From Parcubacteria group bacterium SW_4_49_11 (GTDB taxonomy: Bacteria > Patescibacteriota > Minisyncoccia > SW-4-49-11): a stretch of 14,278 nucleotides of DNA. The stretch is taken from assembly GCA_003021915.1 (NCBI GenBank), contig PXOY01000046.1:1-14278 (forward strand), given 5' to 3'. Of the stretch, positions 7,457 through 13,616 are shown piece after piece. The position numbers and the translations under genes were made by a program. Position 1 is the stretch's first letter. Each line of letters opens with the position of its first letter. A model generated the notes under the pieces. It did not search any database. It saw only the letters and a list, made by a program, of their open reading frames with translations, and was not told the DNA's origin.

Positions 7457-7807
7457 ATGGTATACGCCCCGAAAAAGACGAAATATCGCAAGCGCCAGAA
7501 AGGGAAGCCGTCTCACAAACTCGCGCCGGCTAACCGCGGGACGGAGGTTAATTTTGGAACGTACGGCCTGAAATCTCTCGAAGCGTGTTGGATTACCGAT
7601 CGGCAAATTGAGGCCGCCCGTAAGGCCATTAGTCGGTATACCTCCCGCGGAGGTAAAGTGTGGATTCGTATTTTTCCCGACAAACCCATTACGAATCAAA
7701 GCCCGGAAGTGCCGATGGGAGCTGGTAAAGGAGAACTGGAGTATTACGTGGCTGATATGCGAGCGGGCAAGATTATGTTTGAAATCCCCAGCAGTAACAT
7801 GGCTTGA
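7457..7807 (+). CDS. rplP: 50S ribosomal protein L16 (uL16), C-terminally shortened
   Basis: L16 helps place A- and P-site tRNAs on the 50S subunit. The first 110 residues align without difficulty to bacterial L16: '[13 protein letters not shown]', '[17 protein letters not shown]', '[13 protein letters not shown]', '[15 protein letters not shown]', '[13 protein letters not shown]', 'GKIMFEI'. The protein then stops after 'PSSNMA' at residue 116. E. coli (136) and Bacillus (about 144) continue with a helix and a 'KLPIKTKF'-like strand, so roughly 20 to 25 residues are missing. No downstream frame supplies them convincingly. A second oddity is P86 where E. coli has R81, the conserved and hydroxylated arginine ('EVPMGAGKG' against 'AVRMGKGKG'). 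The TGA stop forms part of a -35 box. The gap to rpmC is 58 bases, longer than any other between ribosomal proteins here. Confidence 0.9.
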   Translation: MVYAPKKTKYRKRQKGKPSHKLAPANRGTEVNFGTYGLKSLEACWITDRQIEAARKAISRYTSRGGKVWIRIFPDKPITNQSPEVPMGAGKGELEYYVADMRAGKIMFEIPSSNMA

Positions 7808-7832
7808 CGGAAGGCCCGTTAAACGCTATAAT
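7804..7832 (+). promoter_or_regulatory. Near-consensus sigma70-like promoter before rpmC
   Basis: TTGACG (7804-7809) is followed after exactly 17 bases by a perfect TATAAT (7827-7832). The -35 hexamer contains the TGA stop of rplP. Predicted initiation is near 7839, about 25 bases before the rpmC ATG at 7866. It is the best promoter match in the window and lies within the one unusually long gap of the ribosomal block, so it probably drives rpmC to secY as a second transcription unit. Confidence 0.7.
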
Positions 7833-7865
7833 TGGTTCTAGCTGTTTTTATTTAAGAGACGCACT

Positions 7866-8057
7866 ATGACGAACGAAGAGTATAAGACCAAGTCTGCGGC
7901 AGAGCTAAAGGAATTATTGGTGGAGCGCAAAAATGAGTTAGGAAGTTTGGCGTTTAGCGAAGAGGCAGCTCCCAATACCAAACGTCAACTGCGAAAGGAA
8001 ATCGCGCGCATTGAGACGTTTTTGCGACAGAAGCATAATCAGCAACAAGAGGATTAG
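7866..8057 (+). CDS. rpmC: 50S ribosomal protein L29 (uL29)
   Basis: L29 is a small two-helix protein near the exit tunnel, next to L23. The 63 residues fit: an N-terminal helix with 'SAAELKELLVERKNELGSL', then a second helix 'NTKRQLRKEIARIETFLRQK' after a short turn. The C-terminus is polar ('HNQQQED'). It is the first gene after the predicted internal promoter and has an AAGAGA stretch about 8 bases before the ATG that could act as a weak ribosome-binding site. rpsQ follows after 9 bases. Confidence 0.92.
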   Translation: MTNEEYKTKSAAELKELLVERKNELGSLAFSEEAAPNTKRQLRKEIARIETFLRQKHNQQQED

Positions 8058-8066
8058 TAAGAATAT

Positions 8067-8306
8067 ATGGAAGGACATAAACGTGTATTAAAAGGAGTTG
8101 TTGTCTCGGACGCCATGGATAAGACGGTGGTGGTTGAAGTTTCAAAGTTTAAGTCTCACCCGCTTTATTTGAAACGGGTGAAGGACAGTCGGCGTTACAA
8201 AGCTCATGACGAGCATAATACGTTTCAGGTGGGAGATAACGTCCAGATTCAGGAAACCCGGCCGCTCTCCAAAGAAAAAACATGGAAAGTTATAACGCAA
8301 TCGTAA
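8067..8306 (+). CDS. rpsQ: 30S ribosomal protein S17 (uS17)
   Basis: S17 is an OB-fold protein that binds 16S rRNA early in 30S assembly. The 79 residues contain the family signature '[18 protein letters not shown]', then '[19 protein letters not shown]' and '[18 protein letters not shown]'. Its start context TAAGAATATATG is identical over 12 bases to that of rpsH. rplN starts 3 bases after the stop. Confidence 0.96.
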   Translation: MEGHKRVLKGVVVSDAMDKTVVVEVSKFKSHPLYLKRVKDSRRYKAHDEHNTFQVGDNVQIQETRPLSKEKTWKVITQS

Positions 8307-8309
8307 GGT

Positions 8310-8675
8310 ATGATTCACGAAGGAACCAGACTAAAAGTAGCTGATAATTCCGGAGCCAAGGAAGTGGAGTGCTTTAATGTTTTGGGCGGTACGAATAAGC
8401 GATCTGCTCACCTGGGAGATATTGTCGTCGTTTCGGTCAAAAACGCCGAGCCGCGTTCTTCCATCCGCAAACGACAGGTAGTGCGAGGTGTTATCGTACG
8501 ACAAAGTCAGCCGTATCGCCGTAAAGATGGTTCCTACATCTCATTTGATGAAAACGCAATCATTTTGGTACAAAATCAAGAACCGATTGGAAGCCGTGTA
8601 TTTGGTCCGATTGCCCGTGAGATTCGTGAACGTAATTTCATGAAAATTATTTCGCAAGCTCCGGAAGTGCTATAA
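8310..8675 (+). CDS. rplN: 50S ribosomal protein L14 (uL14)
   Basis: L14 lies at the subunit interface and forms bridges to the 30S subunit. The 121-residue protein is typical: '[20 protein letters not shown]' at the start, '[10 protein letters not shown]', 'VRGVIVRQ', then '[17 protein letters not shown]' and '[20 protein letters not shown]'. The AAGG of the preceding taaggt is only 1 base from ATG, too close for a normal Shine-Dalgarno interaction. The gap to rplX is 16 bases. Confidence 0.97.
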   Translation: MIHEGTRLKVADNSGAKEVECFNVLGGTNKRSAHLGDIVVVSVKNAEPRSSIRKRQVVRGVIVRQSQPYRRKDGSYISFDENAIILVQNQEPIGSRVFGPIAREIRERNFMKIISQAPEVL

Positions 8676-8691
8676 CGTTAATTGGGAAGCT

Positions 8692-8997
8692 ATGAAGATT
8701 AAGAAGAACGACACCGTACGGGTCATTGCAGGCAAAGACAAAGGCAAAGAAGGACGCGTAGTAGAAGTCAGCCCTTCTGAAGGGAAGGTTCGAGTAGACG
8801 GAGTAAATGTGGTCAAAAAACACGCGCGTGCACAGCAGATGGGGCAAAAAGGACAGATCGTGGAAAAACCGTCTTTCATCCCCCTCTCCAACGTGATGTT
8901 GATGTGTCCGCATACCAACCAACCGACGCGCGTAGGGTACACGTTTGTCGACGGGAAGAAAGTTCGCGTGAGTAAGAAAAGTAATAAAGAAGTCTAA
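8692..8997 (+). CDS. rplX: 50S ribosomal protein L24 (uL24)
   Basis: L24 initiates 50S assembly. The KOW motif is plain in the first 30 residues ('KKNDTVRVIAGKDKGKEGRV'), followed by 'VDGVNVVKKHARA' and the 'FIPLSNVMLMCP' segment. The 101 residues are of normal length. The ending 'KKVRVSKKSNKEV' is basic. rplE follows after 3 bases. Confidence 0.95.
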   Translation: MKIKKNDTVRVIAGKDKGKEGRVVEVSPSEGKVRVDGVNVVKKHARAQQMGQKGQIVEKPSFIPLSNVMLMCPHTNQPTRVGYTFVDGKKVRVSKKSNKEV

Positions 8998-9000
8998 GTT

Positions 9001-9546
9001 ATGGCGCGTTTGAAAGAGCATTACCAGCAAACGGTCGTCCCCGCCTTGCAAGAAAAGTTCGGTGACGAGAATGTGAACGCTTTGCCGTACATTCGCAAAA
9101 TTACGGTTAACGTGGGTACGGGCAAACATTTCCGCGAGGCTGATCAATCCGCCAAAGTGGAACAGGCCTTGAAAGTTATTACCGGACAGAAACCGGTAGA
9201 GCGTAAGACTAATAAGTCCATTTCTCAATTCCGACTTCGGAGCGGAATGACTGTGGCTCAGATGGTAACGTTACGCGGCGACCGCATGTATGACTTTTTG
9301 GATCGTTTGATCACGATCGCATTTCCGCGCACACGTGATTTTCGCGGTATAGGCTTGCAAAAAATCGATGAGCATGGTAATCTGAACTTCGGTATTCCCG
9401 AACATAACATTTTCCCGGAATTATCGAACGAGGAGTTAGAGATAAGCTTCGGAATGCAAGTAAACATTACCGTTGTTAACTCCGACGCGGAGAAAACACG
9501 TTTTCTCCTGGAGCAAATGAACTTCCCGTTTAGTAATCAAGCATAA
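9001..9546 (+). CDS. rplE: 50S ribosomal protein L5 (uL5)
   Basis: L5 binds 5S rRNA and contacts P-site tRNA and S13. The 181 residues show the expected pattern: 'YIRKITVNVGTGK' in the N-terminal third, 'TGQKPVERKTNKSISQFRLR', 'GMTVAQMVTLRGDRMYDFLD', and the strongly conserved 'FPRTRDFRGI' followed by 'GNLNFGIPEHNIFPE'. The length is normal. rpsN begins 3 bases later. Confidence 0.97.
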   Translation: MARLKEHYQQTVVPALQEKFGDENVNALPYIRKITVNVGTGKHFREADQSAKVEQALKVITGQKPVERKTNKSISQFRLRSGMTVAQMVTLRGDRMYDFLDRLITIAFPRTRDFRGIGLQKIDEHGNLNFGIPEHNIFPELSNEELEISFGMQVNITVVNSDAEKTRFLLEQMNFPFSNQA

Positions 9547-9549
9547 TCT

Positions 9550-9735
9550 ATGGCACGAAAAGCTCAAATCGTAAAGGCACAAAAAGATCCGAAGTTTTCC
9601 ACTCGTAAAGTGAATCGGTGCTTTAAGTGTGGGCGAAAGCGAAGTTATATGCGCGATTTTGATCTGTGCCATAGGTGTTTCCGAGAAACCGTGGCAGAGG
9701 GGTATATCCCGGGTGTCTCAAAGTCAAGTTGGTAA
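9550..9735 (+). CDS. rpsN: 30S ribosomal protein S14, zinc-binding type Z (uS14)
   Basis: S14 is a late-assembling 30S head protein. The short 61-residue form keeps the zinc ribbon: C24-x-x-C27 and C40-x-x-C43. The C-terminal 'GYIPGVSKSSW' matches the family ending. No second, zinc-free paralogue is present in the window, so this copy presumably depends on zinc. The following gap to rpsH is 9 bases. Confidence 0.96.
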   Translation: MARKAQIVKAQKDPKFSTRKVNRCFKCGRKRSYMRDFDLCHRCFRETVAEGYIPGVSKSSW

Positions 9736-9744
9736 TAAGAATAT

Positions 9745-10116
9745 ATGCAGACCGATCCGATAGCTGATATGTTAACTCGAATCCGTAACGCTCAACGTGT
9801 TAATAAGCGTACGGTGGAGATGCCGTATTCCTATATTAAATTTGAGATTGCCAAAGTGCTGAAGAGTCATCGGTTTATTTCTGATGTAGAAGCGAATGAG
9901 GAAACCATTACCCTTACCTTGATTAAGGATCGTATTACTGATCTTCAACGCGTGAGTCGCCCGGGGCAACGTATTTTTTCGAAAGCACACAATTTAGAAA
10001 CCAACTTCAAACAAGGATACGGTCGTGTCATCGTATCTACGCCCCAAGGAGTGTTAGAAAGTCGAACGGCTCGCGATCAGAAGGTGGGCGGAGAAGTATT
10101 ATGTAAAGTCTGGTAG
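9745..10116 (+). CDS. rpsH: 30S ribosomal protein S8 (uS8)
   Basis: S8 binds the central domain of 16S rRNA; in E. coli it also represses the spc operon. The 123-residue protein starts 'MQTDPIADMLTRIRNAQ' and ends 'ARDQKVGGEVLCKVW', both close to the family form; 'RVSRPGQRIFSKAHNL' lies in the second half. The start context TAAGAATATATG repeats that of rpsQ. rplF begins 2 bases after the stop. Confidence 0.96.
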   Translation: MQTDPIADMLTRIRNAQRVNKRTVEMPYSYIKFEIAKVLKSHRFISDVEANEETITLTLIKDRITDLQRVSRPGQRIFSKAHNLETNFKQGYGRVIVSTPQGVLESRTARDQKVGGEVLCKVW

Positions 10117-10118
10117 AT

Positions 10119-10661
10119 ATGTCGCGTGTTGGAACGTATGCCATTAATATTCCGCAAGGAGTGTCCGTAACTCAAGACGGACAGACAGTCACCGCTGAGG
10201 GGCCGAAAGGAACGCTTCACACGCAAGTGGGAGAATCATTCGACATCCAGCTTAGTGATCAAGAGATCCGAGTTCAACCTCGAGCGGAGCAAATCAGTCA
10301 GGAAATGAAAGCCTACTGGGGACTATACCGATCACTGGTTGCCAATATCGTGGAAGGAGTGTCCGAAGGATATTCCAAGAAGCTCCAGGTGGAAGGTGTC
10401 GGATATCGAGCTCAGTTGGAGGGAGATAATACGCTTTCTCTACATTTGGGATATTCCCATGAAGTAAGAGTGGAAGCCCCTGAAGGTATTGATTTTGCCG
10501 TGGAAAAGAATGAGATTACGGTGAGCGGTATCGATAAGCAAGCGGTCGGACAGGTAGCGGCCGATATCCGCTCGAAGCGTCCTCCGGAACCGTATAAAGG
10601 AAAAGGTATTCGTTACGCGAATGAAAAGGTTCAGATTAAGGAAGGTAAAACGGCTTCGTAA
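10119..10661 (+). CDS. rplF: 50S ribosomal protein L6 (uL6)
   Basis: L6 consists of two similar domains and sits near the sarcin-ricin loop and the GTPase centre. The 180 residues include the domain-1 stretch 'VTAEGPKGTLHTQV', the connecting 'VEGVSEGYSKKLQVEGVGYR', and the diagnostic C-terminal 'PPEPYKGKGIRYANEKV'. Length is normal. The gap to rplR is 13 bases. Confidence 0.97.
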   Translation: MSRVGTYAINIPQGVSVTQDGQTVTAEGPKGTLHTQVGESFDIQLSDQEIRVQPRAEQISQEMKAYWGLYRSLVANIVEGVSEGYSKKLQVEGVGYRAQLEGDNTLSLHLGYSHEVRVEAPEGIDFAVEKNEITVSGIDKQAVGQVAADIRSKRPPEPYKGKGIRYANEKVQIKEGKTAS

Positions 10662-10674
10662 ATAAGATGGGTCT

Positions 10675-11031
10675 ATGAAAGAACTGCAATTAAAGCGACA
10701 GCGACAGAATCTCCGGCGACACCGAGCGCGTGGAGGGATTATTGGAACCTCCGGTAAACCGCGGCTTTCGGTTTTTCGTAGCAACCGGTACGTGTATTGT
10801 CAGCTGATTGACGATCTGAACGGTGTAACGATGGTGGGAGTGCATAGTAAGTCAATCGCACCGGAGAAAAATGTCAATACGGAGGTGGCTCGAACAGTCG
10901 GTACGACCATTGCCGAGCGGGCGCAAGAGCAAGGAGTGAAGCGCGTCGTATTTGATCGCGGGAGCCATCAGTACGAAGGAAACCTCGCCGCGCTTGCTGA
11001 CGCGGCCCGAGAAGCGGGGTTGAAGTTTTAA
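10675..11031 (+). CDS. rplR: 50S ribosomal protein L18 (uL18)
   Basis: L18 binds 5S rRNA with L5. The 118-residue sequence has the basic N-terminus, 'GTSGKPRLSVFRSNRYVYCQ', 'AERAQEQGVKRVVFDRGSHQ' and the closing 'GNLAALADAAREAGLKF', all standard. Its gap to rpsE (13 bases) contains AAGGAAC about 7 bases before the rpsE ATG. Confidence 0.96.
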   Translation: MKELQLKRQRQNLRRHRARGGIIGTSGKPRLSVFRSNRYVYCQLIDDLNGVTMVGVHSKSIAPEKNVNTEVARTVGTTIAERAQEQGVKRVVFDRGSHQYEGNLAALADAAREAGLKF

Positions 11032-11044
11032 ATAAGGAACCTAT

Positions 11045-11521
11045 ATGGCGAAAGGGAAAGATCGTAAACAGTATGAACATCGAGTCATTGATATCGCGCG
11101 CGTTACACGTGTGATGGCGGGAGGTAGACGGTTTTCGTTTCGGGCCACTGTCGTAGTTGGCGATCAACAAGGAAATGTCGGTGTAGGAACGAGCAAAGGC
11201 AGTGACACCAGCGCGGCTGTGGAAAAGGCATATAACAGCGCGGTTAAAAACATGGTGTTTGTGCCTACCTCCAGTGGCACAGTAGATATGGATACGGAAG
11301 CCAAATTCGGTGGAGCGCGCGTGCTGGTGAAACCGGCTCCGGAGGGACACGGTATTGTCGCCGGCGGAGCGGTGCGAACCGTCTTTGATCTTGCCGGCAT
11401 TCGAAACGTGACCTCGAAAATGCTGGGGAGTAATAATAAGCTAAATAACGCTCAAGCCACCATACGAGCGTTAGTAACGACGCAAGGGTATGAAAATGCA
11501 CGATCTTCAACCGAAGCATAA
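11045..11521 (+). CDS. rpsE: 30S ribosomal protein S5 (uS5)
   Basis: S5 lies at the mRNA entry site and affects decoding accuracy. The 158 residues comprise the N-terminal dsRBD-like domain ('RVTRVMAGGRRFSFRATVVV' followed by 'GDQQGNVGVGTSKGSDTSAA') and the C-terminal domain with 'VLVKPAPEGHGIVAGGAVRT' and 'AGIRNVTSKMLGSNNKLN'. An upstream AAGGAAC at a sensible distance makes this one of the few genes with a plausible Shine-Dalgarno site. Its last 32 bases overlap rplO in a different frame; rpmD (L30), which normally separates them, is absent. Confidence 0.96.
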   Translation: MAKGKDRKQYEHRVIDIARVTRVMAGGRRFSFRATVVVGDQQGNVGVGTSKGSDTSAAVEKAYNSAVKNMVFVPTSSGTVDMDTEAKFGGARVLVKPAPEGHGIVAGGAVRTVFDLAGIRNVTSKMLGSNNKLNNAQATIRALVTTQGYENARSSTEA

Positions 11522-11936
11522 GCGAAAGGAACGCAAACGTATCGGACGGGGGACGCGTAAACGCGGTACCTACTCCGGTCGCGGTATCAAAGGACAGCGA
11601 GCACGAGCCGGTGTTTCGGAATTAGCGTTCTTTTCCGGTGGTGGTCCGACGCTGGCCGGAAAGGGAGATAAAATCGTTCACAAACTTCGGGGAGAAGGAA
11701 ATAATGTCCCGTCCCGTAACATGAATAAGTGGCGACGGGCAATCAACATTGAAGATTTGGATACTCACTTTAATGATGGTGATGAGGTGAGTGTGAATGC
11801 TCTCTATGAAAAGGGCCTCATTCCGAAAACGGTTTACGAAGTGAAAATTTTGGGTCGTGGTTCGTCTCAGAAACGATTTCGCTTTCAAGATGTTCAAGTT
11901 TCCAAATCCGTTTGGAACCAATATTCCGTGTCCTAA
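11490..11936 (+). CDS. rplO: 50S ribosomal protein L15 (uL15)
   Basis: L15 joins late in 50S assembly. The 148 residues have the glycine- and arginine-rich N-terminal tail ('RKRIGRGTRKRGTYSGRGIK' followed by 'GQRARAG') and the globular C-terminal domain with 'INIEDLDTHFNDGDEVSV' and 'PKTVYEVKILGRG'. Two starts are possible: ATG at 11490 and at 11496, both giving the normal 'MHDLQP' beginning. 11490 is preferred because it has T at -1 like the other genes and AAGGG just upstream. It overlaps rpsE by 32 bases (26 if 11496 is used). secY follows after 35 bases. Confidence 0.95.
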   Translation: MKMHDLQPKHKRKERKRIGRGTRKRGTYSGRGIKGQRARAGVSELAFFSGGGPTLAGKGDKIVHKLRGEGNNVPSRNMNKWRRAINIEDLDTHFNDGDEVSVNALYEKGLIPKTVYEVKILGRGSSQKRFRFQDVQVSKSVWNQYSVS

Positions 11937-11971
11937 CACGCGCGTATACAAAATAGATATACCCTCATATT

Positions 11972-13246
11972 ATGTCTCGTTGGTTATACGTTTTTAAAAT
12001 TCCGGAACTGCGCAACAAAATATTCTTTGTATTCGGCGTTCTTGTATTGTTTCGTCTTCTCGCCGCCATTCCGGTTCCGGGCGTGAATCTGAATCGTATT
12101 CAACAGCTTTTCCAATCCAACGATTTTCTTGGATTTGTCGACATCTTTGCCGGTGGCGGACTATCCAATCTGTCCATTGTCATGATTGGGTTGAGTCCGT
12201 TTATCACCGCCTCCATTATCATGCAGTTACTGACCTTGGTAGTGCCTCGTCTCTATACGCTCTATAAGGAAGAAGGAGAGCAGGGACGTCAAAAATTCAT
12301 GCAGTATACGCGCATGTTAATGGTGCCCATTTCTTTGATGCAGGCCGTCGGATTTACCTCTTTGCTTCGTCAGCAAGGAGCGATTGAACAAGGTTCCAAT
12401 TTTGAAGTCGTAGTCAGTATTCTCATGATTGTGGCGGGAACAACCGTCTTGATGTGGCTCGGAGAATTGATCACCAGTAAAAATATCGGGAATGGTATTT
12501 CCATGCTCATTTTTGCCGGGATTATCTCCAGTGTTCCTCAGCAAGCGAGTCAGTTCATCGTCAACTTTGACTCGAGTAACTTGCCGCTCTACGCGGGAGT
12601 GGGTATCTTCGGGATTATAGCAATTTACTTCGTAATTCAGATCACCCAAGCGCAACGCAATATTCCCATTTCATACAGTAAACAAGCGCGCGGTAACGTC
12701 TCCAACGCCAACGTAAGCACGTATCTTCCGTTGCGCGTCAATCAAGGAGGTATTATTCCGATCATTTTCGGAATTTCTCTGATGATTTTTCCGCAAACCA
12801 TAGCTCGTTTTCTCGTGGGAGTGAATAATGATACGGTTTCGCAGGCTGCGCAATTTGTCGAACAGTTATACGCGAATCCGTTCTTTTATGATATTACGTA
12901 CTTCCTCTTGGTCTTTGGGTTTACCTTCTTCTATACCCAGTTGATTTTTGAGCCGAACCGCATTGCCGATAATCTTCAAAAACAAGGAGGGTTTATTCCG
13001 GGGCTCCGTCCGGGAGAGCAGACCGAACAGTATCTGCAGTATCTTTCTCGTCGCATTGTGGCTATCGGAGCAACCGGGCTTGGACTCATTGCTGTATTAC
13101 CACGTGTCGTGGATGACGTAACAGCTACGGATCTTAATATTACCATTGGCGGAACCGCGCTTCTGATTGTTGTCTCGGTTGTCCTGGAAACTATGCGTCA
13201 AATCGAGTCGCAGATTATTGTCCGGGATTACGATTCCTTACGGTGA
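11972..13246 (+). CDS. secY: Preprotein translocase subunit SecY
   Basis: SecY is the membrane pore of the Sec system. The 424 residues show the usual alternating pattern of about ten membrane segments, beginning with 'FVFGVLVLFRLLAAIPVPGV'. The TM2 region 'GLSPFITASIIMQLL', the loop 'SYSKQARG' and the ribosome-facing loop 'GGFIPGLRPGEQTEQYL', with its conserved arginine, are all present. It ends 'IIVRDYDSLR' at a TGA. The frame is intact and of normal length. It is the last gene of the block: adk, map or infA, often next in other bacteria, do not follow. Expression is probably from the promoters upstream of tuf and rpmC. Confidence 0.97.
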   Translation: MSRWLYVFKIPELRNKIFFVFGVLVLFRLLAAIPVPGVNLNRIQQLFQSNDFLGFVDIFAGGGLSNLSIVMIGLSPFITASIIMQLLTLVVPRLYTLYKEEGEQGRQKFMQYTRMLMVPISLMQAVGFTSLLRQQGAIEQGSNFEVVVSILMIVAGTTVLMWLGELITSKNIGNGISMLIFAGIISSVPQQASQFIVNFDSSNLPLYAGVGIFGIIAIYFVIQITQAQRNIPISYSKQARGNVSNANVSTYLPLRVNQGGIIPIIFGISLMIFPQTIARFLVGVNNDTVSQAAQFVEQLYANPFFYDITYFLLVFGFTFFYTQLIFEPNRIADNLQKQGGFIPGLRPGEQTEQYLQYLSRRIVAIGATGLGLIAVLPRVVDDVTATDLNITIGGTALLIVVSVVLETMRQIESQIIVRDYDSLR

Positions 13247-13257
13247 TTATTTGAGGA

Positions 13258-13362
13258 GAAGCCGGAATCCAGAAGCCCGAAGCCGGATGCGATGAGTAGC
13301 AAGTAGTAAGTAGCAGGTAGCAAGGAAATAGTATTTAGTAGTTAGAATTTAGTATTTAGAAT
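13258..13362. repeat. Continuous 7-bp-period repeat array with drifting consensus (15 units)
   Basis: Read from 13258 in steps of seven, the sequence falls into 15 units without any insertion or deletion. The first five (13258-13292) resemble GAAGCCG. The next four (13293-13320) resemble yAAGTAG, followed by a transitional unit CAAGGAA. The last five (13328-13362) resemble TTAGTAT or TTAGAAT. Position 4 is G in 14 of 15 units and position 3 is A in 13 of 15, which links the three families. The array starts 11 bases after the secY stop. Its role is unknown. Confidence 0.75.
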
Positions 13363-13398
13363 AGTCGAGACGTGCGCCTAATGGCGCGATATATGGTT

Positions 13399-13482
13399 GT
13401 ACTTTGCTACTGGCACGTGACCATGTAGGTGTACCTTGCTGTGTTTCCCTCCTAGACACATGTACGTACTTTGCCATCGGCA
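13399..13482. repeat. Degenerate repeats GTACYTTGC, two with a 3-nt-loop hairpin
   Basis: GTACTTTGC occurs at 13399 and 13466 and GTACCTTGC at 13431, spaced by 32 and 35 bases. The outer two extend to 17 bases with 14 identical. In these two the second half can fold as TGCT-ACT-GGCA (13405-13415) and TGCC-ATC-GGCA (13472-13482): a T-G wobble in one corresponds to a C-G pair in the other. The spacing is not a multiple of three, so a coding repeat is unlikely. Confidence 0.45.
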
Positions 13483-13502
13483 GTCCCTTCTGTTGGAAGA
13501 TA

Positions 13503-13518
13503 GGCCTCGTAAGAGGCC
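13503..13518. other. Perfect 6-bp hairpin with GNRA-type loop
   Basis: GGCCTC (13503-13508), GTAA (13509-13512), GAGGCC (13513-13518). On the + strand the loop is GUAA, a GNRA tetraloop, which stabilises RNA stems. A purine-rich run, not a T-run, follows. This suggests an RNA structural element transcribed rightward; no RNA family was recognised. Confidence 0.5.
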
Positions 13519-13616
13519 GAGAGAAAGCCTCCGGTGTCTTCAGTGACCGTGGTAAATCGAAATCCACACTGGTATTTGCTATTCTTGTCCGCTGTCTGCT
13601 ACACTACACTTAGTAT

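Larger units (their letters stand above)
13363..13616. other. Intergenic region with hairpins; no gene recognised
   Basis: This remainder of the 370-bp gap between secY and the pilin-like gene holds no ORF I trust. It contains a 5-bp hairpin (GCGCC 13374-13378, loop TAAT, GGCGC 13383-13387), repeated GTACTTTGC motifs, a perfect 6-bp GTAA-loop hairpin, and near the end a bulged hairpin (CAGT and GTGG pairing with CCAC and ACTG, about 13531-13571). No hairpin is followed by a T-run, so I see no intrinsic terminator. A weak promoter-like pair for the pilin gene is TTGCTA (13576-13581) and TACACT (13600-13605), 18 bases apart. It could encode a structured RNA, but it matches no RNA family I recognise (tRNA, tmRNA, RNase P, SRP and 6S RNA were considered). 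Confidence 0.45.

Noticed and set aside
7805-7822. Read-through of the rplP TGA, or TGA read as glycine (code 25)
   Set aside because: A TAA follows four codons later, so the C-terminus is not restored. Conserved glycines throughout the ribosomal proteins are encoded normally, and secY and prsW end sensibly at TGA.
7608-7841. Possible frameshift restoring the L16 C-terminus in another frame
   Set aside because: That frame ends in 'RPVKRYNWF', only faintly like the usual 'LPIKTKF' strand, and lacks the preceding helix. The L16 frame itself is intact up to its stop, so a single indel does not rebuild the protein.
11927-11940. Hairpin CGTGT-CCTA-ACACG at the rplO stop as a terminator
   Set aside because: The stem is only five pairs and no T-run follows; secY is expected to be cotranscribed.
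13374-13387. Hairpin after the heptamer array as the operon terminator
   Set aside because: The short stem is followed by mixed sequence with no T-run; termination may be factor-dependent or lie elsewhere.
13349-13567. A 72-codon minus-strand ORF in the secY-pilin gap
   Set aside because: It uses AGG arginine codons repeatedly, unlike the neighbours. It runs through the hairpins, and the GTACYTTGC repeats fall in different frames within it. The protein is not recognisable.
13404-13613. A 69-codon plus-strand ORF in the same gap
   Set aside because: It has no recognisable family and a cysteine-rich, irregular composition; it covers the hairpin region and ends just before the pilin start.
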